DNA from: Schizochytrium sp. TIO01
Lineage: Eukaryota > Sar > Bigyra > Thraustochytrida > Thraustochytriidae
NCBI GenBank assembly: GCA_004764695.1
Contig: SMSO01000025.1
Span: 5,262,362 to 5,326,361, forward strand
Length of the DNA stretch: 64,000 nt
Direction of reading: 5' to 3'
The first letter of the stretch is position 1, and each line of letters starts with the position of its first letter. The translations under genes were made by a program, and so were the position numbers. The notes under the pieces are model-generated. The model was given only the letters and a program-made list of their open reading frames with translations. It was not told the DNA's origin and did not search any database. This document shows, piece after piece, positions 1 through 11,246 of this stretch.

Positions 1-71
1 TTAGCGATCATTTTGCAGCCCCTTGTAAGAGAAAACTGTCTTTCTATTCCATAAGGTCCCATGAAGCAGTC

Positions 72-2804
72 ATGCTTCATGTTTGCCTCATACTCGTAAT
101 ATTCTGTTGCAAAGGGGTAGTTTCTCAAAGCACCCTTCAATATCGTCTGACAATACGAGACTTTCTACCAAGTCATTGTCTTCGTGCGTCAGAGTATGAA
201 TCTTGGTGGGAATACTCTTATTATCGTGGTCTTAATGATACTGTGTATGAGGAATTTGAGACCCTTCCAGATGACTTTTATGCCAACAGAACTGGGCTGA
301 TTGACTTCTCAGATTGGTACGGGCCTTCCTATGTTGGACGCGAAAACGACATTCTCGTTAAACATTATTGTCCTTATTGGACAAAGGGGATGCGCGCAGG
401 TAACATCAGCGGGCATCCTGATTTCGAGGCAGCTACAAAAAGTCTTGAAGATGGACCATCAAATTGTACTTATGGAGGAGCTTCCCAGACATGTGGCGTT
501 GCCACATCTGTCATCAAGACATCCATGAAACTAGCAACTTCTGGCTTACCAAAACTTCAATACTGTGATGATGATGATATGGCTCGCTGTGGTAAACGTA
601 ACAATAAGTACTTGACATCTCGAGGCAAGTTCTTTCATTCATGGTACAATGATGACTCCAAGTATAACAAACGTATAGGTGTCACCATTCCACTAGAGTC
701 AGACGATGAAGGGACCTTTACTTATGCATCGTCGGAATTCTTTCCCATGCAGTCATACAATAAGCTTGTTTTTGAAGAAACATATCCTGATCCTCAGCGA
801 GCTCCAATTTGGCCAAGTGCAATTCGTGATTTCCACCAACAGCACTACTGGTTTACTACTGAATTCCATTCGTACTTTGAGTATTCCGGAAACGAAACCT
901 TTCGCTTTATGGGTGATGACGACTTTTGGGCTTTTATTAATGACAAATTAGCGATTGACCTTGGTGGCTTGCATGGTAATGTTGCTCAATCCATCAAATT
1001 GAGCGACTATAGTGGCCCAGAGTATCTCAATTTAACTGTTGGAGAAGTCTACAGTTTTTCAGTTTTTCATGCAGAGCGTCACTTTAGTGCTTCGAACTTT
1101 AGGATTGATACCACGATTTCGGAGGCATGCAATGTTGCTAAGCCCGGGTCGGCGTCAACAGCGTTTTCTCTTTTGGAATCTACGGAGGCTACCCTTGCTG
1201 TGAGTAATTCTGTTGAAATCTTACCTTCCGGCATAGTGCAGCTTAGCAATAGTTCGTTAGGAGAATACTCTACCTGGCTTTTTACCAAAAATCAGCAAAA
1301 CATTGGTGCAGGGTTTGTTGCAACTTTTACATTTCAAATTCGAAACGAGGCCTCTGTAGAAGGTATCGCTTTTGTAGCTACAAGACGCCCTGAAGGTCTA
1401 GATAACATCCCTGTTGCTACTGGCAGCGGACTTGGATTTCGTTTCCTAACGCACTCTGTTGCTGTTGCGATTGATATGTGTAGCGATCGTAACAGTAGTG
1501 AGGATGCATGCGAGGAGCAAACGGTTCGTATCCAATACCCTGATGATCCAGAGGATACTAATGAAAGTGCCAACGCTTACACCCGTGTATATGATGGGAT
1601 TATGCGCAGTCTTCGCTACAGTGATACGGAAGGCAATCCAGAAGTCCACAAGGTGCGTATTGAATACTTGCAAAGGCCAGATTGGCTCCAGGTTTACATT
1701 GATGACAGTCTCTATTTACGGCAAACAAACTTTGATCTCGAAGATATCATTGGTGGCCGAGATGCATACATTGGCCTTACAAGTGCAACATCCGCAGGGC
1801 GGGAAGGTACTCTTGAAATCTTGGATTTCACTCTTGAGACGGTTGCTGTAGAAGCAACCAAAACCGAAGCAGGGAATATCCTGCCGGATGCAGAAATGCA
1901 AACAATATATGGTGATGGCAAGCACACCGCTGGATTTACCCTCCAAACACGTGATATGTGCGGCAACGACGTGCAGAATGGCGGTGTTTCAGAACTCATG
2001 AAAGCATGGTATATCCCTGTGGGCACTGCTATGGATGCTGACGAGTCCCTCCGGCGGCTGCTTCTGGCCAACGGGACCGATGATGATTGGTTCATCTATC
2101 CTGACGATCGTGTTGAGGCTGAGATCGTAGACAACTTAGATGGATCATATACAGCAAGCTTTGCCAGTACAGATGCTGGTTTGTATGCATTGTATGCTTG
2201 CTTTGGAGATGGATGTGGGTATAACTGGACTTCAACTGATATTGAACCGCTAGATAATAGCTCATTTTACAGTCACGTGGATATTGCTGTTCTAGTAAAT
2301 CCGCTTACAGCGTCCCCGACGCACGCGCCACAGGCTTATGTTCCGGTGTCTGGGAACGACACGGTAATGATTAAGTACGCTTCTATCGGGGGTGGAATTG
2401 CAGGCCTTCTGCTTCTCTCCGCTTTGCTATTCGTATTTGTATTCCGGCGTCGTTGGCGCCATGATAAGGGCTACATTGAGAATGGCAAGCTTTATAACCT
2501 GGAGAGGGCTGTGGAGTATAACCCAAATGATGAGTACAACGTTGTTACTCGCATGGTGATGGACTCTAGCGCCAAGCTGCAATATGAGCGATCAAGACTT
2601 ACTCCAGGAGATGGAGCGGGAGACATTACAGCTTTAACGGTTCAAAATCAGGAACTGCAGGAACAAATCCGCGCTGAGAAGCAGCGCAAACAGCTTTTGA
2701 CCTCAGGAAGCTCCAGACTTTCTCGTATGCTGGGTCGCTCAAACAAGCAAGGTCGAGCCCAACGAAAAGAATTTCATGTCGATGCTGAGGATAGGCCTCA
2801 ATAA
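72..2804 (+). CDS. Fibro-slime/lectin-like type I membrane protein, copy 1
   Basis: A 910-residue predicted cell-surface protein, the first of three tandem paralogues. A hydrophobic signal peptide (about residues 1-18) is followed by a fibro-slime/PA14-like region (about 25-352) with the motifs RDFLPSHC, GHPDFE and GDDDFWAFIND (near 281), and then HAERH. Next come a concanavalin/L-type-lectin-like beta-sandwich (about 395-600, with GIAFVATRR, SVAVAIDMC and AYIGLTSAT) and a filamin-like Ig repeat (about 610-745, with RDMCGNDVQNGG and DNLDGSYTASF). A Thr/Pro-rich stalk leads to one transmembrane helix (about 771-793), a basic RRRWR stop-transfer and a tail of about 115 residues with a heptad-like stretch. 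The family domains suggest carbohydrate or matrix binding at the cell surface; the ligand is unknown. It is clearly diverged in DNA from copies 2 and 3. The ATG at 72 opens the signal peptide. The stop codon lies inside an AATAAA hexamer. Confidence 0.85.
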   Translation: MLHVCLILVIFCCKGVVSQSTLQYRLTIRDFLPSHCLRASEYESWWEYSYYRGLNDTVYEEFETLPDDFYANRTGLIDFSDWYGPSYVGRENDILVKHYCPYWTKGMRAGNISGHPDFEAATKSLEDGPSNCTYGGASQTCGVATSVIKTSMKLATSGLPKLQYCDDDDMARCGKRNNKYLTSRGKFFHSWYNDDSKYNKRIGVTIPLESDDEGTFTYASSEFFPMQSYNKLVFEETYPDPQRAPIWPSAIRDFHQQHYWFTTEFHSYFEYSGNETFRFMGDDDFWAFINDKLAIDLGGLHGNVAQSIKLSDYSGPEYLNLTVGEVYSFSVFHAERHFSASNFRIDTTISEACNVAKPGSASTAFSLLESTEATLAVSNSVEILPSGIVQLSNSSLGEYSTWLFTKNQQNIGAGFVATFTFQIRNEASVEGIAFVATRRPEGLDNIPVATGSGLGFRFLTHSVAVAIDMCSDRNSSEDACEEQTVRIQYPDDPEDTNESANAYTRVYDGIMRSLRYSDTEGNPEVHKVRIEYLQRPDWLQVYIDDSLYLRQTNFDLEDIIGGRDAYIGLTSATSAGREGTLEILDFTLETVAVEATKTEAGNILPDAEMQTIYGDGKHTAGFTLQTRDMCGNDVQNGGVSELMKAWYIPVGTAMDADESLRRLLLANGTDDDWFIYPDDRVEAEIVDNLDGSYTASFASTDAGLYALYACFGDGCGYNWTSTDIEPLDNSSFYSHVDIAVLVNPLTASPTHAPQAYVPVSGNDTVMIKYASIGGGIAGLLLLSALLFVFVFRRRWRHDKGYIENGKLYNLERAVEYNPNDEYNVVTRMVMDSSAKLQYERSRLTPGDGAGDITALTVQNQELQEQIRAEKQRKQLLTSGSSRLSRMLGRSNKQGRAQRKEFHVDAEDRPQ

Positions 2805-2805
2805 A
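2800..2805 (+). terminator. AATAAA hexamer overlapping the stop codon of copy 1
   Basis: The TAA stop at 2802-2804 lies inside an AATAAA sequence. If this served as the poly(A) signal, the 3' UTR would be very short. It may equally be a chance match, since no downstream element was identified. Confidence 0.25.
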
Positions 2806-5800
2806 AATCTGATGTGCATGAACGCTAGCTACAAGTCTCAAAACGTCGATCGCTTTCGCTATTTTCTGGGTCTCTAAAGCTCTCTCTACAATTTTGTTGT
2901 TGCTTACTATTGTTGCTGGCCTTCAGTCCTCGTTCATCCATTACCACCTGGTGGGAGCTGCTTCATAACCAGGCGGCCAGGTTTCCATCATTTCCGAATG
3001 ATTGCCTCCACGTTCTCAGTTTATATAGGCAGCGGCTGTACCTCCTATTTGTGTATTTGTACTTTCCTCCAAAACTCTGAACTAAAATCTGCAGCGAATT
3101 TGTACGTCGTTTGCAACCACTCTCTCCAGCCAAATGGTAACCCTACAGATCTTTCCACTTGCTCAAAAACTCAAGCAACGATATGCTGTATTTTACAGCA
3201 TTGGTCTGCAACCCAAGCTTTGGGTTGAATGATTCCAGGCGTGAGCACCATCTTACGCTTGGACTTCATCCTCAGAGTAGTAGCGCCTGACTAGCGAAAG
3301 TGGCGCACCGCGTACCTTAAAATCTACAAAAGTCAATCCAACGCAGTGCAGGTAGGTAGAGTACCTCCCTGCATCAATTCTATGAGCTTTTACTAGGCTC
3401 AGCCTGATCGTGAAATGAAGGTGCCAAAAAGGGGCGCACGCCTCTGCTAGCGGCCATCTTCATAAAAGTTTGCCATTGATATATACTTATATTCCTACAA
3501 CCAAATGCTAACTTTCTGGCAAACAATTTGCACACCACTTTGAAAGCTGTTATCGTTATTCATGACGATGGACTAAAGCTCTAAGAAATCGACATTAGCC
3601 CCGTTTCGAACATGTCACTGGCAGGCTGTTGAAGGGCTATTTAAGCCTCTGGGCACTCTTGAGTCAATCTTGATTGAAAGTCGTGTTCAACGCTTTCGTC
3701 TCCTTTCTTCAACAGCTTTGCTGCGCGTGAATTGCAGGTCGCAAGTTTATCCTGTTTCTTATTCGTTTTCACTAATTGTAAACAATGTTTTATTCTGCCT
3801 ACGTTTTATTTCGCTGCATTCAGCTTGGAGTTCAAGTTTTAAAGAGTTTGAAGGAAGAATCAGATGGGTTTTCTTATTCTTACCATATTTTATTCTTATT
3901 TTACGCAGAAGAAGATCATAAGAAAGCAACTTTCTTAGTTCCATTATGTTCTCAGTTCCATTGTGCAAAGAGGTCACCCGCACAACAGCAGTATCCATTT
4001 GGCCTATAGCGTTTCGGTAAGAGTTGAAGACAGGCGTCTTTAAAAAAAGGTTGCGTCTGTTGCTTATAATAGGCACGCGTCCTATGGCTCTCATGGCATA
4101 CACCACTTTCTATTCTCTAAAGCCAAATTTGACTTTAAAGTCCAGCTTCAGCGAGATTCGCCCCACGCCATGATCCATCGTTCTCTAAAATCTACGCGAG
4201 CAGCTCTGCTGCAACCTGTACGGTGCCTTTATGTACTGATGGTGGTGGTGGTGGTGGTACTGGCGTTGATAGCTAAAATTGTGTGAAAGGTGAGCGTGGG
4301 AAGTGAGGTTGTTCTTACCAACTCTTCTTCATTAAACCCCCCAAAAAACAAAAAAAAAAACGTGCATCGATTCCACCGTCTTCTATGCAAAGCTATTTTA
4401 GGCTCGCCATATCGAGGTAAGGTCAGTCTTCCCTCCACGTAAGCCATGGCTCCCCAGCTCCCGCAACAGCTCTGTCCCGAAGCCCGAATGAAACAAGCTA
4501 TTGGCGGTACAATCTTCGAGTAGTCCATCTCGAATTCCTTTTCATTTAAGTTTTAAAAAGTAAATCAGAATATATATTATTGGATAAAGAAAAATTAGTC
4601 AGTCTCTGCGCTGATACTTGGACTCCTATTGAAACTATTATATTATTTTCTACGGTCACACCACACATAACTAGCCAAATGGACAAAGAACATTAACAAA
4701 CTACGGCTTTCACGCCTGAGAATGCAAGGGGGTTCTCTAGCAAATCCTTGCTACTAGTGTGAAAAAAGGGCAAGGGTCACAGCTTGCGCCGGCTGATCGA
4801 TGGGAAATAAGCACCAACGCTGAAGTGGCACGTGTTCCAGACGCCAATTTTTAAAGATTGTGGCCTTCTTTTTATTTTATATATATATTTTTACTATTTA
4901 TTTTAAAATAAAACTACTAATAGTGACATTATTTCTTCCCGAGTACTTCCTCATCAGCCACAACTTACTATTTCCCCATCTAAGAGTGATTGTAGGTACG
5001 ACATCAAGCTCAAGCTCAACTCCCTCGTGTTCAAAATCGCAGCAAGCGCTTGGGGAGCTCTATCCTCTGAGCATGGCGAGCAACGCAGCACGTGCAGCTC
5101 AAGCATAACTAAATGACTATCCCTACTACTAGAATGAACAGAGTAGAATCAAATTCATTTTTTTAGCGTTGCAGTTGCTACTATTGTTATTGTCAAAGAA
5201 GACGTATTTTAAAACCCCAGAGCAACGCGAGCCTAGGCTTAAAGCCATCCAGGTAAATGTTGATTGATGGTGAAGCGCGCATCGCCTGCTCGAACCTTCC
5301 ATTGCAAATGCTCATGAGCATCGTATGTTTATTTGTCGTTCGATTAGTTTGGCGGTGCAAGGGGTTCACCTTTCCAGTTGAATTTAATGTATTCCATCTT
5401 CAGCTTTAAACGTGCTGTCAAAACTTATCTTAACTCCTTTAATCATCCATTACATGTTAAGGAGAGGGTTCTCGATGCCTTTTAGACGTGCGCGCGCATC
5501 GTAGTGTTGTGTGCAGCTCCATCAGGTTTATATTACAACACACGTTATTCTGTATTCAAGTTTACTATGCAAAAACAGTGCTACAGACCTTTAGATGACT
5601 ATTATGCAACTTGGACTTCATGCAGAAATAAAACACAGTGTGAGAAAGAAATATTTTGTTCATAAGAATGAATGAAAAACATTTTAAAAAAATACTCCTA
5701 CGTCAAGTCAGCAAAACGGAATGCACGCGCGAGGATCCCGGGCCTGCAGTGTCGCACGAGCGTGGGTAAGCCTTTACAACGTGCTGAAAACCACTTGGGT

Positions 5801-6099
5801 CTGTCACTAGCATACCGGGCTCGGAACAGCATTTGCGAAGCCTCAGTGGGCATACGAGGCCTTGCTGAGTTGCTTGAATTGGGTCGATTGCTGTCGACCT
5901 CGTCTTGAAAGCTTGGTTGTCTCCTGGCTTTGGTAGAGTGATTTGAGCGAGGAGATATTGCATTTGGCTTTCCAGCGAAACTGGACTCGCGAAGACCCGA
6001 TCCAAGAGGTAGAGTGAACTTTGTTGGTTTGTTTTTTGCCGGGTTTAGGCTAAAACTTTCGTTATTTTCGGTGGCGGTGGCCACAGGTTGCATGCACAG
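2805..6099. other. Intergenic spacer between receptor copies 1 and 2
   Basis: I see no convincing gene in this 3.3 kb stretch; open frames are short and match nothing I recognise. It contains a group of hairpin-forming sequences at 3185-3373, a short GGT repeat near 4241-4258, one GTAGGTAC octamer at 4992 and A/T-rich patches near 4560-4600 and 4870-4920. The last 400 bases are more G/C-rich and probably hold the promoter and 5' UTR of copy 2. Confidence 0.6.
3347..3373. repeat. 27-nt inverted repeat (hairpin)
   Basis: Two 12-nt arms separated by GAG are complementary at 11 of 12 positions, giving a compact hairpin. It lies about 540 bases after the stop of copy 1, downstream of smaller hairpins at 3210-3228 (8-bp arms, 3-nt loop) and about 3235-3265. 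Its function is unknown; it could be an RNA structure or the remnant of a mobile element end. Confidence 0.5.
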
Positions 6100-8874
6100 A
6101 TGATGGCTCCAGTAAAGCTTTCGACTCTGATTCTAAGCACAGTTGTCTACCTATGGACAGCAACTGCATACACGCCTCCAAGCACACTGACTTACCGAAT
6201 TACATACCGAGACTTTCTTCCGTCACATTGCCTAAATGAAACACTTTACACGGCGTTGTGGGAGTACTATGATTCCTCAGGAAACTCGTATTATACAGGC
6301 ATGAGAGATACGATGTATGCTGATCCAACCTTGCTGCAGAGTACATGGTATACGAATAACATCGATGAAGCCATGGATTTGACCAACAGTTATGGACCAG
6401 TTTTTTCAACTGCTGTTAAAGTAGTAGAATACTGTCCATATTGGTCCAATGGGATGAGCAATTACACACTGAGCGGACATCCAGATTTCGAGGCAGCTGC
6501 AAAAAGCAAAGTTTCTGCGGTGTCAAAGTGTTACAAAGGAGGCGCCGCAAAGGCAAGCTGCTCTGGAGTTACATCTGTAATAAAGCCAAATTTGACCATC
6601 GCAACATCTGGACTGCCTAAAATTACTTACTGCAATGATACTTACAACTCACGCTGTGGCTCCTATGGTAGCAAGTATACAACATCACGACAACAATACT
6701 TTGACGCCTGGTATAACGACAATGCAAAGTATAATAAGCGCGTGGGACAAGAATTGACTGTGACTCTTGACGAGACGTCCGGCCAGTACCAGTACAGTTC
6801 AAGTCATTTTTTTCCACTTAATAAGTACGATGAAGAGCGTAACGAAGGTCTTTATAGCGATGGCCCGGCTGTCACAGCATATCACTACCCAGACCCCAAT
6901 CGGGCTTATGTTTGGCCAAACTCGATCAAGAACGCTTCATATAGCCACTTCTGGTTCACGACAGAGTTTCACTCTTACTTCAGTTACAGTGGCGATGAAT
7001 ACTTTAAATTCACTGGAGATGACGACCTCTATGTTTTCATCAATGGGAAAATTGCGATTGATTTGGGTGGAACACACTCGGAAGCAACCGATGATCTTTA
7101 TTTGATCGACTATGCTGATGAAGACCATCTCAACCTTACCGTTGGTGAGGTCTACCAGTTTTCGATCTTTCACGCCGAACGACACACAACCGCATCAAAC
7201 TTTAACCTCTACACCTCAATCTCGGAAAATTGCAACATCGCTCGTCCCAACTCTGGCTCAGTCTCGGTAGATATCTCCAACACAACAAGTACTGAGATCA
7301 CTCTCAGTGAAGGCGCTGCTCAGTTCGAAAATGGGACTATCCAGCTCTCCAATGCAGCAAATACTGCTCAAGACTTCTCAACATATATGTTTACAACTAA
7401 TCAGCAAAACATTGGGCCTGGCTTCATTGCCACTTTCTCTTTTCGCGTCCTCGATGAAGCAGCAATCGAGGGTCTGGCCTTTGTCGCCACACGACGCTCT
7501 GAGGGACTCACGAACATCCCCGTCTCTACTGGATCAGGTTTGGGATACCGGTTCATTTCCAACTCTATTGCTGTTGCTATTGATATGTGCACAGATCGGG
7601 CTGAAGGCCGAGACTGCTCCGGGCAGCAGGTCAGTCTGCATTATCCCGATGATGCTGATGATACTAATGAGGATCTCAGCTCAACACTGCGGGTCTACGA
7701 CTCTGTACTACGCAGTCTTCGCTACACGAATGCTTCTAACGTACCTGAGACTCACGTCGTTCGTATCGAATACCTAGAACGTCCTGATTGGTTACAAGTG
7801 TACATCGATGACAGCTTGTATCTCCGGCAAACAAACTTCAACCTTGAGGATATCATTGGCGGTCGTGACGCGTACATTGGTCTCACTAGTTCGACGCCAA
7901 GCTCAGATGTGGGTACTTTGGAGATTTTGAGTTTTACTTTGGAGACTATTGCGGTGGAGGCGAACTCTACAGTCGGTGTAGACTTGACGGAGGATGCGGA
8001 AACGTTGACGCTGGTTGGTAACGGGAAGAGTTCCGCTGGGTTCACGATTCAGACGCGTGATCTTTGTGGGAATGACGTGGAGAACGGTGGTCTATCATCG
8101 TACTTCAAGGCTTGGTATATTCCTACTGAGCAGGAGAGCAGTGGGCGACGCTCTCTAAGTAACTCCACAGAGACATGGGTATTGTACACGGATGATCGTG
8201 TCGATGCAACAATTCAAGATAATCTAGATGGTACTTACACTGCTCTTCTTAGTACAACAGAGACCGGTATGTATGCTCTTTATTCTTGCTTTGGCTTGGA
8301 ATGTGGGTACAATTGGACCAGTTTAGAGCCGCTTGATAGTGAATCTTACTATGGTCAAGTAGCTCTCGCTGTGCGTGTGATTCCTGTAACTTCCCAACCA
8401 ACTCAGTCTCCTATTGAGTATACGGTTGCTACAGGCGATGACTCCAAGGTAGCTATGTATGCAGGTATAGGAGGAGGTGTGGCTGGCGCTGTGCTGCTTT
8501 GCTCTGTGTTTGCGCTTCTTGCGCTTCGAAGGCGTTGGCTTCGCGAAAAGGGTTATATTGAAAACGGCAAGTTATACCGGATGGACCGGGCTGTGGAATA
8601 TGATCCCAATGATGAGTTTATGGTAGTGACACGAATGGTGATGGAGTCTTCTGCAGATTTGCAACGTGAACGTGCCAAGAGGGGTCCAGATGACGGTTCT
8701 GATGCCATCTCGAATTTAAAAGATGAGAACCAGCAGCTTCAAGAACAAGTTCGTTTGGAAAAGCAGCGTGCTCAGCTTGAGAACTCGAAAGGTAGTCGTA
8801 TTTCTCAACTTTTTAAGAACAAGCGCCAGCAAAATGCTCGCAGAAAAGAGTTCAATCAAGATGGATATGTATAA
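6100..8874 (+). CDS. Fibro-slime/lectin-like type I membrane protein, copy 2
   Basis: The 924-residue second paralogue has the same architecture as copy 1: signal peptide (MMAPVKLSTLILSTVVYLW), fibro-slime region with RDFLPSHC, GHPDFE and GDDDLYVFINGKIAIDLGG (from about 306), HAERH, lectin-like sandwich, filamin-like repeat, stalk, transmembrane helix (about 786-809), RRRW and a conserved tail with heptad leucines. Many Asn-X-Ser/Thr sites suggest heavy glycosylation. The open frame extends upstream to a TTG at 6088, so I place the start at the ATG at 6100; 6103 is also possible. From 7126 to 8489 the DNA is nearly identical to copy 3, and again at 8611-8704, while the 121 bases between, covering the transmembrane and juxtamembrane part, are diverged. 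This patchwork suggests gene conversion. Probable role: surface adhesion or recognition; the ligand is unknown. Confidence 0.85.
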   Translation: MMAPVKLSTLILSTVVYLWTATAYTPPSTLTYRITYRDFLPSHCLNETLYTALWEYYDSSGNSYYTGMRDTMYADPTLLQSTWYTNNIDEAMDLTNSYGPVFSTAVKVVEYCPYWSNGMSNYTLSGHPDFEAAAKSKVSAVSKCYKGGAAKASCSGVTSVIKPNLTIATSGLPKITYCNDTYNSRCGSYGSKYTTSRQQYFDAWYNDNAKYNKRVGQELTVTLDETSGQYQYSSSHFFPLNKYDEERNEGLYSDGPAVTAYHYPDPNRAYVWPNSIKNASYSHFWFTTEFHSYFSYSGDEYFKFTGDDDLYVFINGKIAIDLGGTHSEATDDLYLIDYADEDHLNLTVGEVYQFSIFHAERHTTASNFNLYTSISENCNIARPNSGSVSVDISNTTSTEITLSEGAAQFENGTIQLSNAANTAQDFSTYMFTTNQQNIGPGFIATFSFRVLDEAAIEGLAFVATRRSEGLTNIPVSTGSGLGYRFISNSIAVAIDMCTDRAEGRDCSGQQVSLHYPDDADDTNEDLSSTLRVYDSVLRSLRYTNASNVPETHVVRIEYLERPDWLQVYIDDSLYLRQTNFNLEDIIGGRDAYIGLTSSTPSSDVGTLEILSFTLETIAVEANSTVGVDLTEDAETLTLVGNGKSSAGFTIQTRDLCGNDVENGGLSSYFKAWYIPTEQESSGRRSLSNSTETWVLYTDDRVDATIQDNLDGTYTALLSTTETGMYALYSCFGLECGYNWTSLEPLDSESYYGQVALAVRVIPVTSQPTQSPIEYTVATGDDSKVAMYAGIGGGVAGAVLLCSVFALLALRRRWLREKGYIENGKLYRMDRAVEYDPNDEFMVVTRMVMESSADLQRERAKRGPDDGSDAISNLKDENQQLQEQVRLEKQRAQLENSKGSRISQLFKNKRQQNARRKEFNQDGYV
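7126..8489 (+). repeat. Near-identical tract shared with copy 3 (12300-13663)
   Basis: Over 1364 bp the two copies align without a gap at a constant offset of 5174 bases. By eye I count about 14 scattered differences plus one cluster around 7180-7195. Synonymous sites are conserved too, so protein-level selection alone cannot explain it. A second shared tract follows at 8611-8704. Confidence 0.9.
8611..8704 (+). repeat. Second identical tract shared with copy 3 (13785-13878)
   Basis: These 94 bases in the cytoplasmic-tail coding part are identical to 13785-13878 at the same 5174-base offset, and are separated from the longer tract by 121 diverged bases. Confidence 0.85.
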
Positions 8875-11246
8875 ATATGCCATTGAACACCTCAGGTTGC
8901 GAGCTGTTATTTTTTAGGCCTTGACGCTGCTCGAGCGTTAAGTATGAGTATTGTGTCTGGTTGTTTATACACATACTAAGCGGGCTTTCAGATTGGTTTA
9001 AATTTACGTCTTGCTTCTTGACTTCCTGTCTTTTCCTGCCTTTCTTTTTTGTGGATTAATGTTGCTTTAATGAATTTCTGTTTTTGTTTTATCTTGTTTA
9101 ACAAGTTAAAGTTCTATTTCGCTTGCGGTAAATATCATTTTCTTTAATATTGCCAGGCTAAAAGAACATAGATGACTTTCAACGACTCGTAATGCAAAAA
9201 GATCAACACCGGGGTAATCGATGATTCTTCAACGTGAGTCACTCAGTGGGGCGTAGTTATAGATACTTCAAAAATAAAATTAATAAACTTAATAGATAAA
9301 CGATACGATAACCATGATGATTCATTATTAATGTTATTTTTTAACAAGATAAAAACATATTCATTTAATATAAATCTTAATTTTATAACTATTAGCTTAT
9401 AACTAATATTTCTAACTCTAATAAATAAAGATCAGAGCTGGTTTGAGACCTCGGGCCCAGCTGGCTTGGCACAGGAGCGCACGCCGCATAAAGGTGTCTC
9501 GTGCAGGTCTCCGAAGAAAGTTCATACTACAGATGAAACTAGTCGCTTCTCTTACTCTAACAATTCATACTTTACTAGATATAGTACTATATGCCTCAAT
9601 CAACGTGCATCACCTAGATGGTATGGGAAATGAAATCTACTGAAGCTTTTTTAAAAGTTAAACTTGATCATCTACTCGAAGATAGATGAGATCTTCACGT
9701 GCTAATCTATCTTCAAGTGGTCAGCATCGGCAGCTCCTCACGGCAATCATCAAATGCTTTGCTACCTGGTCAATATACGACGGCTGCGTTTGATAGAGGC
9801 AAGGAGATGGCGATGAACAGAGCCACCTTCTTTTCATACCTCATCGCTCATCGCTATCATCCTGGCCATCATCATCAACATCACCGGCACGACTTTCCAA
9901 TTCTGGTCCTTTTTAGCAACGAACTTGTAAAGGGGAGGGTTACATCAACACAGTCGACATCTCGTGCTAACATATCCAAGGCTTCAAGTGCAGGCTCTAC
10001 ATCAGCCGGTCGGTAAATTTCGCATGACGAAATCTGCACGTGCGCAAGGATCGCATGTATATGACTATAATTTAATTTTAATTAAAAGTGTGCACTAAAT
10101 CCAATGAATAAAAACTATATAAAATGAATAATCGTAAAAGTTGAAATAGTAAAATCAATTATAATAAGCGTTACAATCGCTCATTCTAAAAAAGGTTATC
10201 GACAACAGCTTGTACTTCAGGAGAAGAAGCAGAACAAGAACAGAGCACACTAGGGTTACTACACCGTGGGAGTTACAAACCTTGCTTTGAGTTGAGTGGT
10301 TAAAATGGTCGTTGTTCGGGATGCAGTTTCGAGTTAGTGTTTTGAGTCTTTTTACTTATTACTAAAAATAAGCTTACAGTGGCTATGGCCATGCACACGT
10401 TCTCACTATAGGCTGCGACTGAGGAGGTTCCCTTGCGCACTTGGTGGCTCTTAGCTATAGAATCGCAGAACCAATCCATCAAGGCCGAGAAGAGCACCAA
10501 TTGCCTTTCGGGAGTACATCTTACCGGCAGACGCGGACGTCCGGTGTGCGAAAAAGTATTATTGAGACATCCTATAAAAATAAAGGCCGTGCATAACTTT
10601 AAGTTGAGCTGAAAACATAGATTACCCCTCCAGCAGCAATGTTTTCAATCAACTCCTGCTGTCCTTGCTACCAAAATTGTTGCTCGTGTTGGGGATCAAT
10701 GCAATTTATGTAAGGTCTCTGACCAGACCAGTATTCATACCTATCTCAATTCGATTCGAGTTTTGTGTAGAAGGTACCTCCTGCCTACCTATCTTCTATG
10801 TGTGGCACGAGAAATCCACCTGTGCATTTTACTTTCCTCTGTCCATCTACATCCACTTTCTTTTTAGTCTGAAAAAGTATGCAGTAGTAGGTATCAATAC
10901 TTGTGCATAACAGTATTGCACATTAGTTTAGTTGTTCAGTCGTTTTTAAAATTAAAGAAGCATTTTTATTATAAATTCAGGACAGACTCGGAGAACAAAA
11001 CGAAAAAGGACTCGGCGAAAAATGGCACGTGGAATATAAGATTGCAAACCTCCCAGCATAACCATTTTGAGCGTATGGACCACGCGGTTTTGGTTTTACA
11101 AGCCAGCCGAGGTCAGACTCTGATCTGCGTAGAAACCTGAGGGCATAACGAGGGGTCGTAGGTCGCGGGAGTAAGCAGAGTGCACCCACCTTCGAAACTT
11201 TGGGAGGCTTCAGAAATACAACGAGTGCAAGTCAAAGGGAGCCAAG
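8875..11246. other. Intergenic spacer between receptor copies 2 and 3
   Basis: No gene is supported in these 2.4 kb. The first half is A/T-rich, especially 9260-9440. The open frames around 9440-10016 and 10665-11140 are short and unlike any family I know. A TATAAG sequence at 11035-11040, about 210 bases before the copy 3 start, is a possible TATA element. Confidence 0.55.

Noticed and set aside
5733-5749. Polylinker-like run of restriction sites (BamHI, SmaI, PstI overlap)
   Set aside because: It does not match a vector cloning site I know, the flanks read as normal genomic sequence, and the region has no vector features.
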